Assembly (NCBI RefSeq): GCF_014696315.1
Contig: NZ_JACJPX010000005.1
Location: 62,001-126,000, forward strand
Source: Calothrix membranacea FACHB-236
GTDB lineage: Bacteria; Cyanobacteriota; Cyanobacteriia; Cyanobacteriales; Nostocaceae
Length of the DNA stretch: 64,000 nucleotides
Reading direction: 5' to 3'
Shown here: positions 45,199 to 54,687 of the stretch, piece after piece
How positions within the stretch are numbered: the stretch's first letter is position 1
Layout: every line of letters begins with the position of its first letter
Translations under genes and position numbers: made by a program
Notes under the pieces: generated by a model
What the model was told of the DNA's origin: nothing
Databases searched by the model: none
Seen by the model: the letters and a program-made list of their open reading frames with translations, nothing else

Positions 45199-45300
45199 TA
45201 CTAATTCAAATAATGTTTGCGACATATCAATATATTCTAGAGGGCAAGGCAGTGCCTTGACCCTACCATCTGGCGCATTCTTTTTTCAAATTGGTATAAA
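45199..45300. mobile_element. MITE-like repeat, relative of 30558-30603
   Basis: It begins TACTAATTCAAATAATG and ends CAAATTGGTATAAA, giving imperfect inverted ends. The first 47 bp match the 30.56 kb copy. An internal hairpin (AGGGCAAGGCA / TGCCTTGACCCT) lies at 45240-45264. Confidence 0.6.
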
Positions 45301-45366
45301 ATCTAAAATCCAAAATTGTATGACAAGCTTGTTAAAATCAGGCGACACCAATAAAGAAAATAGGCA

Positions 45367-45594
45367 ATGCAAAAAAAAGTTAAAGTTAAACCTAATTCCA
45401 AACAGCAAAAAATTGAAGAACAAGCTGATGGGAGTTTGAATGTACATTTAAAATCTCCACCAGTAGATGGAAAAGCTAATGAAGAGTTAATTAAACTACT
45501 AGCTGAAAAATTTAATGTACCAAAATCTTATATCAGGATTAAATCTGGTGCCACTTCTCGGCAAAAATTGGTAGAAATTGACACTGAAACTTAG
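45367..45594 (+). CDS. DUF167 (YggU) family protein
   Basis: A 75-residue cytoplasmic protein. [34 protein letters not shown] and [14 protein letters not shown] are the three conserved segments of DUF167. Length is at the short end of the family (75-100). Function is unsettled. It is a single gene between a MITE-like repeat and a convergent GST. Confidence 0.92.
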   Translation: MQKKVKVKPNSKQQKIEEQADGSLNVHLKSPPVDGKANEELIKLLAEKFNVPKSYIRIKSGATSRQKLVEIDTET

Positions 45595-45734
45595 TATTTT
45601 ATGCCATGCATGAAAGTCTCAATGGTTTTTTACTCAGCACTCAGCACTCAGCACTTTTAAATCAGTGGTCAGTTAACAGCGATTAATTGAAAGTTAACCT
45701 CTGTTAACTGATAACTGGTAAAAAACTCATACTG

Positions 45735-46346
45735 TCATTCTTGGTGAATGGTTATATATCCAGGTTGAGATTTAACACGTTCTATCCAAGCTTGGATAGC
45801 AGGAAATTGGGTTAAATCAAAACCACCTTCATCCGCTACATGGGTGTAAGCAAACAAAGCAATATCAGCAATAGTATAGCGATCGCCCACAAAAAAGCTG
45901 CGATCGCTTAAATGATTTTCCATCACCTTTAAGGCAGCATAACCCTTTTCACGCCTAGATTTCATTGTTTCTTGGTGTTCTTCAGGCTTGCCTAAAATAG
46001 AGATTAAAAATCTTGATGTGGCAATAAAAGGTTCATGGCTATTTTGTTCAAAAAATAACCATTGCAGCACCTGAGCGCGCAGAAACCTATCATAAGGTAA
46101 AAATTCTGTGCCTTCACTTAAATACAGCAAGATAGCATTTGATTCTGCTAAATATTTCCCGGGTTCAATCTCCAAAAGGGGAATTTTACCGTTAGGATTT
46201 TTACTCAAAAATTCGGGTGTTCGAGTCTCGCCTTTAGTGATATTGAGTTCAATTCTCTCAAATGGCATACCGATTTGCGTCAAGAGAAGACGAATCTTAT
46301 AGCCATTACCTGAAGGTAAAAAATCGTACAGCCGCAATGTTTCCAT
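45735..46346 (-). CDS. Glutathione S-transferase
   Basis: A 203-residue protein with a thioredoxin-like N-domain (RLYDFLPSGNGYKIRLLLTQIG, NPNGKIPLLE, ESNAILLYL) and a helical C-domain (DRYTIADIALFAYTHVADEGGFDL). Ser12, or the SGNGYK region, is the candidate catalytic site. The substrate is unknown. It is the second of three GST-fold genes in the window. Confidence 0.92.
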   Translation of the reverse strand: METLRLYDFLPSGNGYKIRLLLTQIGMPFERIELNITKGETRTPEFLSKNPNGKIPLLEIEPGKYLAESNAILLYLSEGTEFLPYDRFLRAQVLQWLFFEQNSHEPFIATSRFLISILGKPEEHQETMKSRREKGYAALKVMENHLSDRSFFVGDRYTIADIALFAYTHVADEGGFDLTQFPAIQAWIERVKSQPGYITIHQE

Positions 46347-46546
46347 GCCAAAAATATAATAGGGAATATGATCGAAAGGAGGGGTTTAAAATACAATATC
46401 TTACCAAATGATTTTCAAAAAACCGGATATTTTTTTATTTATATTCAGCATCAGAGTGAAAATAGAATTATCTGAAGAAATAAAAAAATATCGATGATTG
46501 ATCAGATTTATACGTCTAATTTTAATCTGCGATCGCCAATAAAACT

Positions 46547-47230
46547 ATGTGTGGAAGATTTACTTTAAAGCAGACAGCCGCAGCATTAGCTCAAGCTTTT
46601 GAGTTAGAAACAGTGCCCGATTTAGCAAGGCAATATAACATTGCACCTACGCAAATGGTAGCAACAGTGCTATGTAAACCTGAAAGTGATCGGCGAGAAT
46701 TTCAGCAGTTATGTTGGGGGTTAATCCCCTCATGGTCAAAAGATCCCAGCATAGGGGCCAAACTCATCAATGCTAGGGCAGAAACTGTTGCAGAAAAACC
46801 CTCTTTTCGTTCAGCCTTTAAGCATCGGCGCTGTTTAGTACTGGCGGATGGCTTCTATGAATGGCAAAAAAAACAAAACAAAAAACAGCCATTTTATTTT
46901 CGTCTTCAAGATGAAAAACCCTTTGCTTTTGCTGGTTTGTGGGAGAGATGGCAATCTTCTTCAGGAGAAGAAATAGCTTCTTGTACCATTTTGACCACAG
47001 CAGCGAATGAATTACTCGAACCCATCCACGATCGCATGCCTGTGATTCTGGCTCCTGAAGATTACAATCAGTGGTTAGACCCTCAAACACAAAGCTATGA
47101 AGTACTAGAGCCGCTATTACGTCCTTATCCAGCCGCGTCAATGACTAGCTACCCAGTTAGCACCTTAGTCAATAAACCTCAGCACAATAGTCCAGACTGT
47201 GTTGTGCCAATCAACGATAACAATATCTGA
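46547..47230 (+). CDS. SOS response-associated peptidase (YedK/HMCES)
   Basis: A 227-residue protein of the SRAP family. Cys2 (MCGRFT) forms a thiazolidine cross-link with abasic sites in single-stranded DNA, shielding them. Supporting motifs are NIAPTQ, WGLIPSW, NARAETV, RRCLVLADGFYEW and the catalytic His in HDRMPVIL. Length is standard. It is a single gene. Confidence 0.94.
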   Translation: MCGRFTLKQTAAALAQAFELETVPDLARQYNIAPTQMVATVLCKPESDRREFQQLCWGLIPSWSKDPSIGAKLINARAETVAEKPSFRSAFKHRRCLVLADGFYEWQKKQNKKQPFYFRLQDEKPFAFAGLWERWQSSSGEEIASCTILTTAANELLEPIHDRMPVILAPEDYNQWLDPQTQSYEVLEPLLRPYPAASMTSYPVSTLVNKPQHNSPDCVVPINDNNI

Positions 47231-47449
47231 CAAATTTAGTTAAATTAGTTATTAACTATACGGATGGCAAAATTACCAGGTGGATATAATTCGCGGCTCC
47301 CCCCTTTCATCCGGTTGGCTTTAGAGGGAAAATAAGAGTGTTCGCCTATGCCCACAGGACGTAGAGAATTATTATCGCGTCTCAACAACGGCTAAACAAA
47401 CTCTCCGGGCATTGTTCACGCCAATAGCTGCAATCTCACAGAGGCAAAT

Positions 47450-47971
47450 ATGCCAAGAACCCAGAAAAACGATAACTTTATTGACAAATCCTTTACAGTC
47501 ATGGCAGATATCATTCTCAAGATACTGCCAACTAACAAAAAAGCTAAAGAAGCGTTTGTTTATTATCGAGATGGCATGTCGGCCCAAGCAGAAGGCGAAT
47601 ATGCTGAAGCCTTAGACTACTATCAAGAAGCACTCACACTAGAGGAAGATCCCAACGATCGCGGCTATATCCTCTACAATATGGGCTTAATCTATGCCAG
47701 CAACGGCGACCATAACAAAGCTTTAGAGTTGTACCACCAGGCTATTGAGTTAAACCCACGCCTACCCCAAGCCTTAAACAACATCGCCGTGATTTATCAC
47801 TACCAAGGCGAAAAAGCCAAAGAAGCTGGGGATCATGACGGTGGTGAAGCTTTGTTTGACCAAGCTGCAGACTATTGGATTCGCGCCATTCGCATGGCTC
47901 CCAATAATTATATCGAAGCTCAGAACTGGCTGAAAACCACTGGGCGATCGCAAGTTGATATTTTCTTTTAG
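47450..47971 (+). CDS. ycf3: Photosystem I assembly protein Ycf3
   Basis: A 173-residue TPR protein, with [24 protein letters not shown] at the start and three TPR units through about residues 35-145 ([58 protein letters not shown]). It ends GRSQVDIFF, as usual. It acts on the thylakoid to assemble PsaA/PsaB with small subunits. The following gap of 87 bp before gatC consists of two tandem-repeat types. Confidence 0.96.
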   Translation: MPRTQKNDNFIDKSFTVMADIILKILPTNKKAKEAFVYYRDGMSAQAEGEYAEALDYYQEALTLEEDPNDRGYILYNMGLIYASNGDHNKALELYHQAIELNPRLPQALNNIAVIYHYQGEKAKEAGDHDGGEALFDQAADYWIRAIRMAPNNYIEAQNWLKTTGRSQVDIFF

Positions 47972-47976
47972 CCACA

Positions 47977-48054
47977 AGTCAAGAGTCAAGAGTCAAAAGT
48001 TATTGACCCTTGACCTTTTACCCTTTGACACTTTGACACTTTGACACTTTGACC
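47977..48054. repeat. Two tandem arrays between ycf3 and gatC
   Basis: Three AGTCAAG/AGTCAAA heptamers (47977-47997) and four CTTTGACA/CTTTGACC octamers (48023-48054). The second array ends four bases before the gatC ATG and leaves no room for a Shine-Dalgarno. Confidence 0.9.
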
Positions 48055-48058
48055 CAAA

Positions 48059-48349
48059 ATGATTGATCGCGATCTAGTCCATAAAGTAGCCCTGCTTGCT
48101 CGTTTAGAATTAACCTCAGAAGAGGAGGAGCAATTCACCACTCAACTAGGAAGTATTCTAGATTACATAGAGCAGTTAAGTGAGCTCGATGTCAGTAATG
48201 TATCCCCTACCACCAGGGCTATTGATGTCAGCAATGTGACACGAGAGGATGAATTACAACCCTATCCTGACCGAGAAGCCATTCTCAACTGTGCGCCTGA
48301 ACAAGAAGGAGAATTTTTTAAAGTACCAAAAATTCTTAATGCTGAGTAG
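48059..48349 (+). CDS. gatC: Asp-tRNA(Asn)/Glu-tRNA(Gln) amidotransferase subunit C
   Basis: A 96-residue subunit of the GatCAB transamidosome that makes Gln-tRNA(Gln). The N-terminal [38 protein letters not shown] is the standard helical hairpin. The C-terminal tail reads [16 protein letters not shown]. It stabilises GatA. gatA and gatB are not in the window. Confidence 0.96.
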   Translation: MIDRDLVHKVALLARLELTSEEEEQFTTQLGSILDYIEQLSELDVSNVSPTTRAIDVSNVTREDELQPYPDREAILNCAPEQEGEFFKVPKILNAE

Positions 48350-48610
48350 TCATTAGTTATTAGTCATTAGTCATTTGCTAATGACTGGTACTCAATTAAA
48401 AGATTAATAATAGAAGAATTTTAAAACAGACGAGGGTATTCAAGAAGTGTAAGACAGAGAATTCAGGCTATGCATTAGGGCGCATAATAGAATTTTGCTT
48501 AAACACCCTTACTTTCATTTAACTTTTATTTAATAAATAAGTTTTAGTCTGGTTTGAGATTTCTGCCAAAGCCTGAATCTAAAATTCAACATTGTTATCA
48601 GGAGATACTT

Positions 48611-49606
48611 ATGGGTTTGGGAATCCTCAAAGATGGTAAGTGGGTGTCTGAACGCGATCAAGAAGATTCGCAAGGGAAATTTATCCGGCCATCAACTACC
48701 TTTCGTAATAAGATTACAGCAGATGGCTCTAGTGGATTTAAAGCTGAGTCAGGGCGCTATCATTTATATATTTCTTGGGCTTGTCCTTGGGCGTGTCGTA
48801 CTGCAATTCTCCGTCAGTTAAAAGGACTGACAGATGTAATTGGGTTATCAGTAGTTGGTGCAGAAATTGATCAAAATAGCTGGGAATTTAATGATGAACC
48901 AGGCGCAATTCCTGATACAGTTAACAGCGCTAATTATCTATGGCAAATTTATCTAAAAGCTGATCCCAACTATAGTGGAAGGGTAACAGTTCCAGTTTTA
49001 TGGGATATCAAAGAAAAGACAATCGTCAATAATGAATCTCGCGAAATCATTCGGATGTTTGATACAGAATTCAATGATTTTGCTAAAGCTGATGTTGATT
49101 TTTATCCTCAAGATTTACAAAATATAATTGACGAAACCATTGATAAAATTTATCAACCCATAAATAACGGTGTTTACCGGGCGGGATTTGCCACTACTCA
49201 ATCAGCTTATGATGAAGCGGTAACAGAATTATTTGCAGCACTCGATTACTGGGAACAAGTATTAGACAAGCAGCGCTATCTCTGCGGCGATAGAATTACT
49301 GAAGCTGACTGGTGTATGTTTACTACCCTATTTCGCTTTGATGCAGTTTATTATGTGCATTTCAAATGCAACTTACGGCGAATAGTGGAGTATCCTAATC
49401 TGTGGAATTATCTCAAAGAACTCTACCAAGTGCCGGGAGTTAAAGAAACTTGTAATTTAGACCATATCAAACGGCATTATTACCGTAGTCATACCAAGGT
49501 TAACCCGACGCGTATTGTACCCAAAGGGCCGTTGATTGATTTTGATACACCACATAACCGCGATGCCTGCGGCGGTTCGCTTCGCGACCAACGCATCCCT
49601 GTTTGA
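48611..49606 (+). CDS. Glutathionyl-hydroquinone reductase (YqjG/Ecm4, GST xi)
   Basis: About 331 residues from ATG 48611, with AGGAG seven bases upstream; an in-frame TTG at 48554 is rejected. YISWACPWACRTAILRQLKGL has the catalytic CPWA motif of xi-class GSTs. HLYIS, VNNESREIIRMF and DRITEADWCMFTTLFRFDAVY complete the family pattern. It reduces glutathionyl-hydroquinones. The last 13 residues (CGGSLRDQRIPV) are encoded by a dispersed repeat, so the C-terminus may be an insertion-derived extension. A hairpin terminator follows. Confidence 0.92.
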   Translation: MGLGILKDGKWVSERDQEDSQGKFIRPSTTFRNKITADGSSGFKAESGRYHLYISWACPWACRTAILRQLKGLTDVIGLSVVGAEIDQNSWEFNDEPGAIPDTVNSANYLWQIYLKADPNYSGRVTVPVLWDIKEKTIVNNESREIIRMFDTEFNDFAKADVDFYPQDLQNIIDETIDKIYQPINNGVYRAGFATTQSAYDEAVTELFAALDYWEQVLDKQRYLCGDRITEADWCMFTTLFRFDAVYYVHFKCNLRRIVEYPNLWNYLKELYQVPGVKETCNLDHIKRHYYRSHTKVNPTRIVPKGPLIDFDTPHNRDACGGSLRDQRIPV

Positions 49607-49621
49607 TCTGCTTTTTGGTGA

Positions 49622-49639
49622 AGCCCGCCTTTGCGGGCT
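49622..49639 (+). terminator. Hairpin terminator after the hydroquinone reductase gene
   Basis: AGCCCGC and GCGGGCT arms of 7 bp around a CTTT loop, preceded by TTTTT; it lies between convergent genes. A long T tract on the plus strand is missing. Confidence 0.6.
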
Positions 49640-49667
49640 AAATTACTAAATCATCTTACCAAGCTGC

Positions 49668-50057
49668 TTATTTAGGCACAGAAAAACCAGCTTTTTCTGC
49701 CGTTGCTGTATCTTTAAAGCAGATATCAGGTTTAACTTTGGCATAATCAGGCGATTTGGCAATGTGGTAAATATTACCTCGCTTTTTGGTAATCTTACCT
49801 TTAATTGGTGCATTACTAGGACAAGCTGTTTCCCCTTCAGGCTTGACACCTAGCTTTTGTGCATCTGCAGGAATTACAGTTTGATTTGCAGATGTTGCAG
49901 TTGCACTTTTAGCCGTAGGTTTCGTTTGAGAAACAGCAGTAGGATTTTCAGTATTGCTAGCAGATTCTTCCGCTTTTTGACCACAACTTGCTAGCATTAA
50001 AACAGTTAATAAAGTTAGCCCAATACCAAATTGACGAGCCGATATTTGAGTTTTCAT
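49668..50057 (-). CDS. Lipoprotein with sunset-type domain
   Basis: About 129 residues from ATG 50057, with GAGGAG about 11 bases upstream; ATG 50075 is an alternative. Signal peptide with lipobox LMLASC (Cys25). A Ser/Thr/Ala-rich linker follows (residues 26-75). The C-terminal 50 residues (CPSNAPIKGKIT, then GNIYHIAKSPDYAKVKPDICF, ending AEKAGFSVPK) match the small sunset/nuclease-associated domain with conserved Cys, His and AGF. It is exported and lipid-anchored. Its role is unknown. Confidence 0.8.
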   Translation of the reverse strand: MKTQISARQFGIGLTLLTVLMLASCGQKAEESASNTENPTAVSQTKPTAKSATATSANQTVIPADAQKLGVKPEGETACPSNAPIKGKITKKRGNIYHIAKSPDYAKVKPDICFKDTATAEKAGFSVPK

Positions 50058-50167
50058 TGACAGTCTGCTCCTCATAAAAATAGCTAATCAATTTTAGATT
50101 TTAGATTTTAAATTGTTTAAATCTTCAATCCAAAATTTAAAACCTAAAATTTGCACAAAAAACAATA

Positions 50168-50518
50168 CTAGCCAACGGCTACTTCATCAGTTACAACATC
50201 AGTAGCACCACTAACTCCACCAGCTATTTCTACCAATTGATTTAAAATGTCTTGATCAGGTACTTTTCCTTTTAAAACTACCGTACTGCCTAACTGAGCA
50301 ACATAAATTGTACTAATTTCATCAAATCGAGAATCTTCATCAAAAGCTAACGCAACTCTTTTTGCTAAACCACTTTGGTCGTATTCTCCATTTAGTCCCA
50401 CTCGCTCAATAGGGATGCTTTCGCCACCAGAAGAGTTCTCAGCCACTAAAGTTGGCTCAGGGTTCACTTGAGCATCTTCTGGTTTTTCCATACCAAAGAG
50501 TCTTTGTAACCAACCCAT
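50168..50518 (-). CDS. BON domain protein
   Basis: A 116-residue protein. The first 45 residues are variable, starting MGWLQRLFGMEKPEDAQ. Residues about 45-113 hold a BON (OsmY-like) domain with LAKRVALAFDEDSRFDEISTIYVAQLGSTVVLKGKV and LVEIAGGVSGATDVVTDEV. BON domains bind phospholipid or ligands. There is no signal peptide, so it is probably cytoplasmic or membrane-surface. It lies 110 bp upstream of the lipoprotein gene on the same strand. Confidence 0.88.
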   Translation of the reverse strand: MGWLQRLFGMEKPEDAQVNPEPTLVAENSSGGESIPIERVGLNGEYDQSGLAKRVALAFDEDSRFDEISTIYVAQLGSTVVLKGKVPDQDILNQLVEIAGGVSGATDVVTDEVAVG

Positions 50519-51232
50519 AACTGTATTATCTCCTATGCAAAATTTCGGATTTACACAAGTATTTTAACTTGCTTGATATTTAGATGATTATAAATAATCT
50601 TATTTACAAAAATGCTGAAAAAATAATATAGAATTTAAAACATACTCTGTACAACATTAGATTAACTAAGTAGAGAATAGCTAATCAAGATAATTATTTA
50701 TAGCGTTTCCTAGTCTAGTGGATGACAAATTTATCGGCGTTTATCTGTCTTGAAAAGTTTTGCGCCGGGAGACCCGGACGCGCAACGCCAGTTGCTTTAT
50801 GCCGGGGAACCCGTCCACCGCACTGGCTCAACTTTTCGCTGCGTTTATCCTTTCCCATCCCTGTGGAACGCTACGCGAACAGCAGTTAATTTTTTATTGC
50901 TGTACCTCACCAATATGGGAAGCGCTATAAACTATTTTGTATAGTATATAAATTTCCTCATTTCTTGCCTGAAGAAGATGTTATAGCTTCAGCTAGGCTC
51001 AACACTCGCCTGAAAGAATAATGAGTTACTAGGGTTTATGTAGCTTTTAACTCCCTAGTACCAGTTGATCCACTTATCAATGCTCTCAACTATGTTAGTT
51101 TTCTTTGATCCTTGACCTTACCAGGAACATTTAACACCAAATTCCAGACAAATAACTGAGGTGCGTTTGTAGATTTGTTAACGCACCTCAATTTATCATA
51201 GGTATCGGAGCACTCTTGAGGGATTGAGGACA
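50519..51232. other. 0.7 kb gap with a GC-rich dispersed repeat
   Basis: No supportable gene. At about 50750-50890 there is a GC-rich repeat unlike its AT-rich surroundings (GCGCCGGGAGACCCGG, GCCGGGGAACCCG and GGAACGCTACGCGAACAG), of a type I recall from Nostocales intergenic DNA. It can fold through CCGGG/CCCGG pairs. The rest is AT-rich; GAGGA at 51227-51231 serves the TPR gene. Confidence 0.55.
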
Positions 51233-51946
51233 ATGAAGCTGAACAACCAACTTAAAACAGTATGTGTTCAACCTCTTGGTTACTTAACACTGAGCATGAT
51301 AACGACAATTATTAGCGCGCCATCAGTGTTAGCGGTAACATTGCAAAATTCTTTATATTCCCCAGAACAGTCTGCTGAAAGACTAACTCCACAGCGCAAC
51401 CTCAACATTAAAGAGCAAAGAATCGCACAGCTTCAGCAGCAAGACTCAGTACTCCAAGAGCGATCGCAGTTTATTCAACAATCCAATGCTTTGTACAGTC
51501 AAGGAGATTTCAAAGGAGCAGAGGAAAGTCTACGTAAATTTCTCAAACGGTTCCCTGAAGACGCATTTGGTCACTACCAGCTTGGAAATGTATTATTTCG
51601 ACAAGAAAGGCTAGAGGAAGCAATTAACTCTTACCAAGAAGCTATTCGTCTTAAACCCAAATATGCCCTAGCTTATAATGCGATCGGTATTGTCTACGCT
51701 AGCCAAAGCCGCTGGGATGAAGCTATGAGCGAATATCGCAAAGCTTTGGAAATTAATGCTGATTATGCCGATGCATTAACAAATTTAGCACTAGCATTGT
51801 TGCAAACAAATAAACGAGATGAAGCTTTAATCTCACTCAAAAAAGCTATAAATATTTTCAAATCACAAAACAGAAACGAAAAAGCTTACCAAGTTGAACA
51901 AATTTTGCAAAAGATCCAAAATTCCGAGAATCCAGGTCTTTCATAA
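51233..51946 (+). CDS. Exported TPR protein
   Basis: About 237 residues from ATG 51233, which has GAGGA immediately upstream; a TTG at 51224 is rejected. Signal peptide about residues 1-36 (LGYLTLSMITTIISAPSVLA). A Gln-rich coiled-coil segment (about 55-85) precedes at least three TPR units (AEESLRKFLKRFPEDAFGHYQLG, AINSYQEAIRLKPKYALAYNAIG, AMSEYRKALEINADYADALTNLA). It is periplasmic or secreted and probably a protein-interaction scaffold. It lies beside the exopolysaccharide cluster but on the opposite strand. Confidence 0.85.
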   Translation: MKLNNQLKTVCVQPLGYLTLSMITTIISAPSVLAVTLQNSLYSPEQSAERLTPQRNLNIKEQRIAQLQQQDSVLQERSQFIQQSNALYSQGDFKGAEESLRKFLKRFPEDAFGHYQLGNVLFRQERLEEAINSYQEAIRLKPKYALAYNAIGIVYASQSRWDEAMSEYRKALEINADYADALTNLALALLQTNKRDEALISLKKAINIFKSQNRNEKAYQVEQILQKIQNSENPGLS

Positions 51947-52182
51947 CAGCAAATGCACTCTTTCATGAGTCGTAGTTCAAGAGTTAATAGTAATCTTAAA
52001 AGAGTGCTTTGAATTAGCAATAAGCATTGGTGATATCTTTATAAGATTACTATAGCTAAAACAATAATTCAGTTTTTTCTGAATAGGAATAGTCACGGAA
52101 TATATATACAGATCTTATCCAGATTAACAGTTGCATAAAGAAAGTTTGATATTGCAATTTTGTGAAATAAATTCACTTTTTA

Positions 52183-53331
52183 TTAACCACTTACCCTAAA
52201 TATTTTATGCCTTAATAACTGATAGCCATAACCAGAAGAGTGAGCTACTGGCATCGTTAGTAAAGCTACTCCACAGCAAAACCAACGGCTTAGAAAAGAT
52301 GGTATTTTATCTTCCTCACCTCGCCAAATTTCTTCCTTAAAGGCGTGACGCAATTTCCAGGTGATACGACCACTTTCTAAAAACGGTAATAAAATCCCTA
52401 GTAACACTAATGTTTCTATAGGTAGCTTTAAATTAGGGAATAATAAATCAACTAATAACATTAAGATACTAATAGAAATTACCAAAAACGGAATGGCTCC
52501 TCTAATGTGCAAATTATTTGAGTGTTTAATAGTTGTTGTGTAGCGACCACAACCATATTTGAAGTATTGAATACACAAAGATTGCCAATTTTTTCTGGGA
52601 TAGTACCAGGCACGAATTTTTGAACTAATGTAGACTGCTGGAGAATTTTGATTAGCTAATTGACAATTTACATCAGAGTTTGGATTTGGAAAGCTTGAAT
52701 TATGCAATGCATATGCTTGTAATCTCAAATTTAACTCAGAATCTTCATTTGGAGTAGCTTCAATACAATAGCCGGATAATTCTAATAAAACTTTTTTCCA
52801 AAAACATCCTAAGTAAACGGTTTCAGCATAACCGTTATAATTTGGATCTCTGTATTTTGCACCTCCACTACCTAGCGGACTCCGGGAAGCTAGAGCAATT
52901 CCGGCTTGAAATGGAATTTTAGCAACAAAACGTTGTGCTCCACCAACATTGAGCGCACCCGATGCTAATAAAGCTTCTACACATTTCTCTACATAGTCAG
53001 ATGCATAGTCTGAATGAGCATCAGCTCGAAGAAAAATATCTCCTTTAGATTCTTTTAAAATTAAATTAAGTCCTGCCGCTTGAATTTTTAAGGGATTATC
53101 TATCAGCTTAATTCTAGAATCTTCCGTAGATAATTTTTTTACTATCTCTTGAGTATTATCAGTACTGCCACCATCAGCTACTATAACTTCTATTAAATTT
53201 TCATAAGTATTTGATAAGAAGGTTTTAATGATGGGCTCTATATGTAAGGCTTCATTATAAGCAGGAATAGCAATAGAAATACTAGGTCTTTCACATAAAC
53301 TTTGATTCATATATTGACGTTGTTCTAGCAT
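52183..53331 (-). CDS. Glycosyltransferase family 2 (ExoA-like)
   Basis: A 382-residue GT-A enzyme. SISIAIPAYNEALHIEPII, VIVADGGSTDNT and LRADAHSDY (DxD-like) define the nucleotide-sugar site; AETVYLGCFWKKVLLELSGY and TPNEDSELNLRL follow. Two or three C-terminal hydrophobic helices (about residues 285-325 and 350-365) anchor it at the inner membrane. It is similar in plan to succinoglycan ExoA. It is the last gene of the minus-strand exopolysaccharide run. Confidence 0.9.
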   Translation of the reverse strand: MLEQRQYMNQSLCERPSISIAIPAYNEALHIEPIIKTFLSNTYENLIEVIVADGGSTDNTQEIVKKLSTEDSRIKLIDNPLKIQAAGLNLILKESKGDIFLRADAHSDYASDYVEKCVEALLASGALNVGGAQRFVAKIPFQAGIALASRSPLGSGGAKYRDPNYNGYAETVYLGCFWKKVLLELSGYCIEATPNEDSELNLRLQAYALHNSSFPNPNSDVNCQLANQNSPAVYISSKIRAWYYPRKNWQSLCIQYFKYGCGRYTTTIKHSNNLHIRGAIPFLVISISILMLLVDLLFPNLKLPIETLVLLGILLPFLESGRITWKLRHAFKEEIWRGEEDKIPSFLSRWFCCGVALLTMPVAHSSGYGYQLLRHKIFRVSG

Positions 53332-53365
53332 AAATAAAAAATTGCCTAATTATTGCTAATGGTAT

Positions 53366-54631
53366 TTAAATAAAAATCAGCATTAACCAAGGGATTGCAA
53401 TACTTGCAATAGAATTAAAATACAACCAAGACAGGCCCATCATGTAAGCCAAAATTTTATATATTGGAATTTTATGCTTATACTGGCGAATAGATACTTT
53501 CCAGTACATCCAATGAAAATATAAAAGCGCTATAAAACCAGGAAACCCAAGTTCAGAGGCAACATGACCTCCATAGGAATTTGACCTACTAACAGTTCTT
53601 AAATTATTAAAACCACCAAATATATCATCCCAGGAAATTAAAAAAGTATTTTCAAAGCTACCTACACCTGCACCTAGAGGAAATAGCTTTAAGCAATTAT
53701 AAGAAGTTAAAAACTGTATAAGTCGAAGATCCCCAAGATTAGCGGCTATAATAGCTATCATTTCTATAGGGTTTTGCACAGAAAATAAGTCATTATCATA
53801 CACAGTATTCAAGAAATCCGTGACTCTATTCTCTGGAGCAAAATAATTTAATAAAAATGAAATTAATACTACTGTTAGTATTGATAATGAAAGCGGAATA
53901 ATTAAAGAGATAAAAGCTTTAATTATTAATAAAGGATTAAAAAAATTAATTTTTAGTTTTAGCAACCCATAGAAAATTAATAATAAAAATAAATTACTAA
54001 ATAAGACGAAAGAACGGCTAAACAAAGCAACACAACCAATCATTAATAAATTTAAGTATAGGTTTCTCAAAGTTATCTTTTCTTTTCGATAAAAAAAGAT
54101 AGATAAAAAGGCAAATAAAATAATTGGATATGTGACACTACTAGGCTCGGTTGCTAATGATTGTACACCTCTCACGTCATCAATAACATTTGATGAAAAT
54201 CTGCTAATAAGTAAACTTAATAAATCATTTGGTACAAGAAATGGAACAAACTGTTGAGCAAATGCCGTTATAAACCATAAAAAAGTTGTTATATTTAAGA
54301 CAATTGGAGATATTAAATTTTTATAACAATCAAAAAAAATAATAACTGAAATAGGCGGTAGCAATATACCAAGAGAAGTTATATAATTTATCAAATCTGT
54401 ATCGCTATTAAACAGTGGAGACCATGCAAAAGAATAAATTATTATAATAATAATTAATGGATATAAAAATTGCAGTTCTTTAGGAATTCTTTTAGTGATA
54501 ATTAAATATATTGAAACTGGAAAAGTTAATAATCCTGAAGATGGATCAACTTCCCCAAAAGGAAGTTGTAGAAATCTAATATAAGGATTTAATGCGATGA
54601 AAAAAACAAGGTTTACATAAAATAAAAGCAT
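53366..54631 (-). CDS. Wzy-like polysaccharide polymerase/O-antigen ligase-type membrane protein
   Basis: A 421-residue protein with about 10-11 hydrophobic helices and a large hydrophilic loop (about residues 275-345; YDNDLFSVQNPIEM, LFPLGAGVGSFENTF, SRSNSYGGHVASELG). The GxGxGSFxN-type motif and the His/Glu in GGHVASELG are usual in Wzy/WaaL-type polymerases. Low sequence conservation is normal for this family. Base composition is strikingly A/T-rich. The role is inferred from topology and from neighbours (flippase, glycosyltransferases). Confidence 0.78.
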   Translation of the reverse strand: MLLFYVNLVFFIALNPYIRFLQLPFGEVDPSSGLLTFPVSIYLIITKRIPKELQFLYPLIIIIIIYSFAWSPLFNSDTDLINYITSLGILLPPISVIIFFDCYKNLISPIVLNITTFLWFITAFAQQFVPFLVPNDLLSLLISRFSSNVIDDVRGVQSLATEPSSVTYPIILFAFLSIFFYRKEKITLRNLYLNLLMIGCVALFSRSFVLFSNLFLLLIFYGLLKLKINFFNPLLIIKAFISLIIPLSLSILTVVLISFLLNYFAPENRVTDFLNTVYDNDLFSVQNPIEMIAIIAANLGDLRLIQFLTSYNCLKLFPLGAGVGSFENTFLISWDDIFGGFNNLRTVSRSNSYGGHVASELGFPGFIALLYFHWMYWKVSIRQYKHKIPIYKILAYMMGLSWLYFNSIASIAIPWLMLIFI

Positions 54632-54687
54632 GATAAACTTATTGCCAAATATGTTTTTGCATTAATTCTTAATTAATCAAATAAAAT

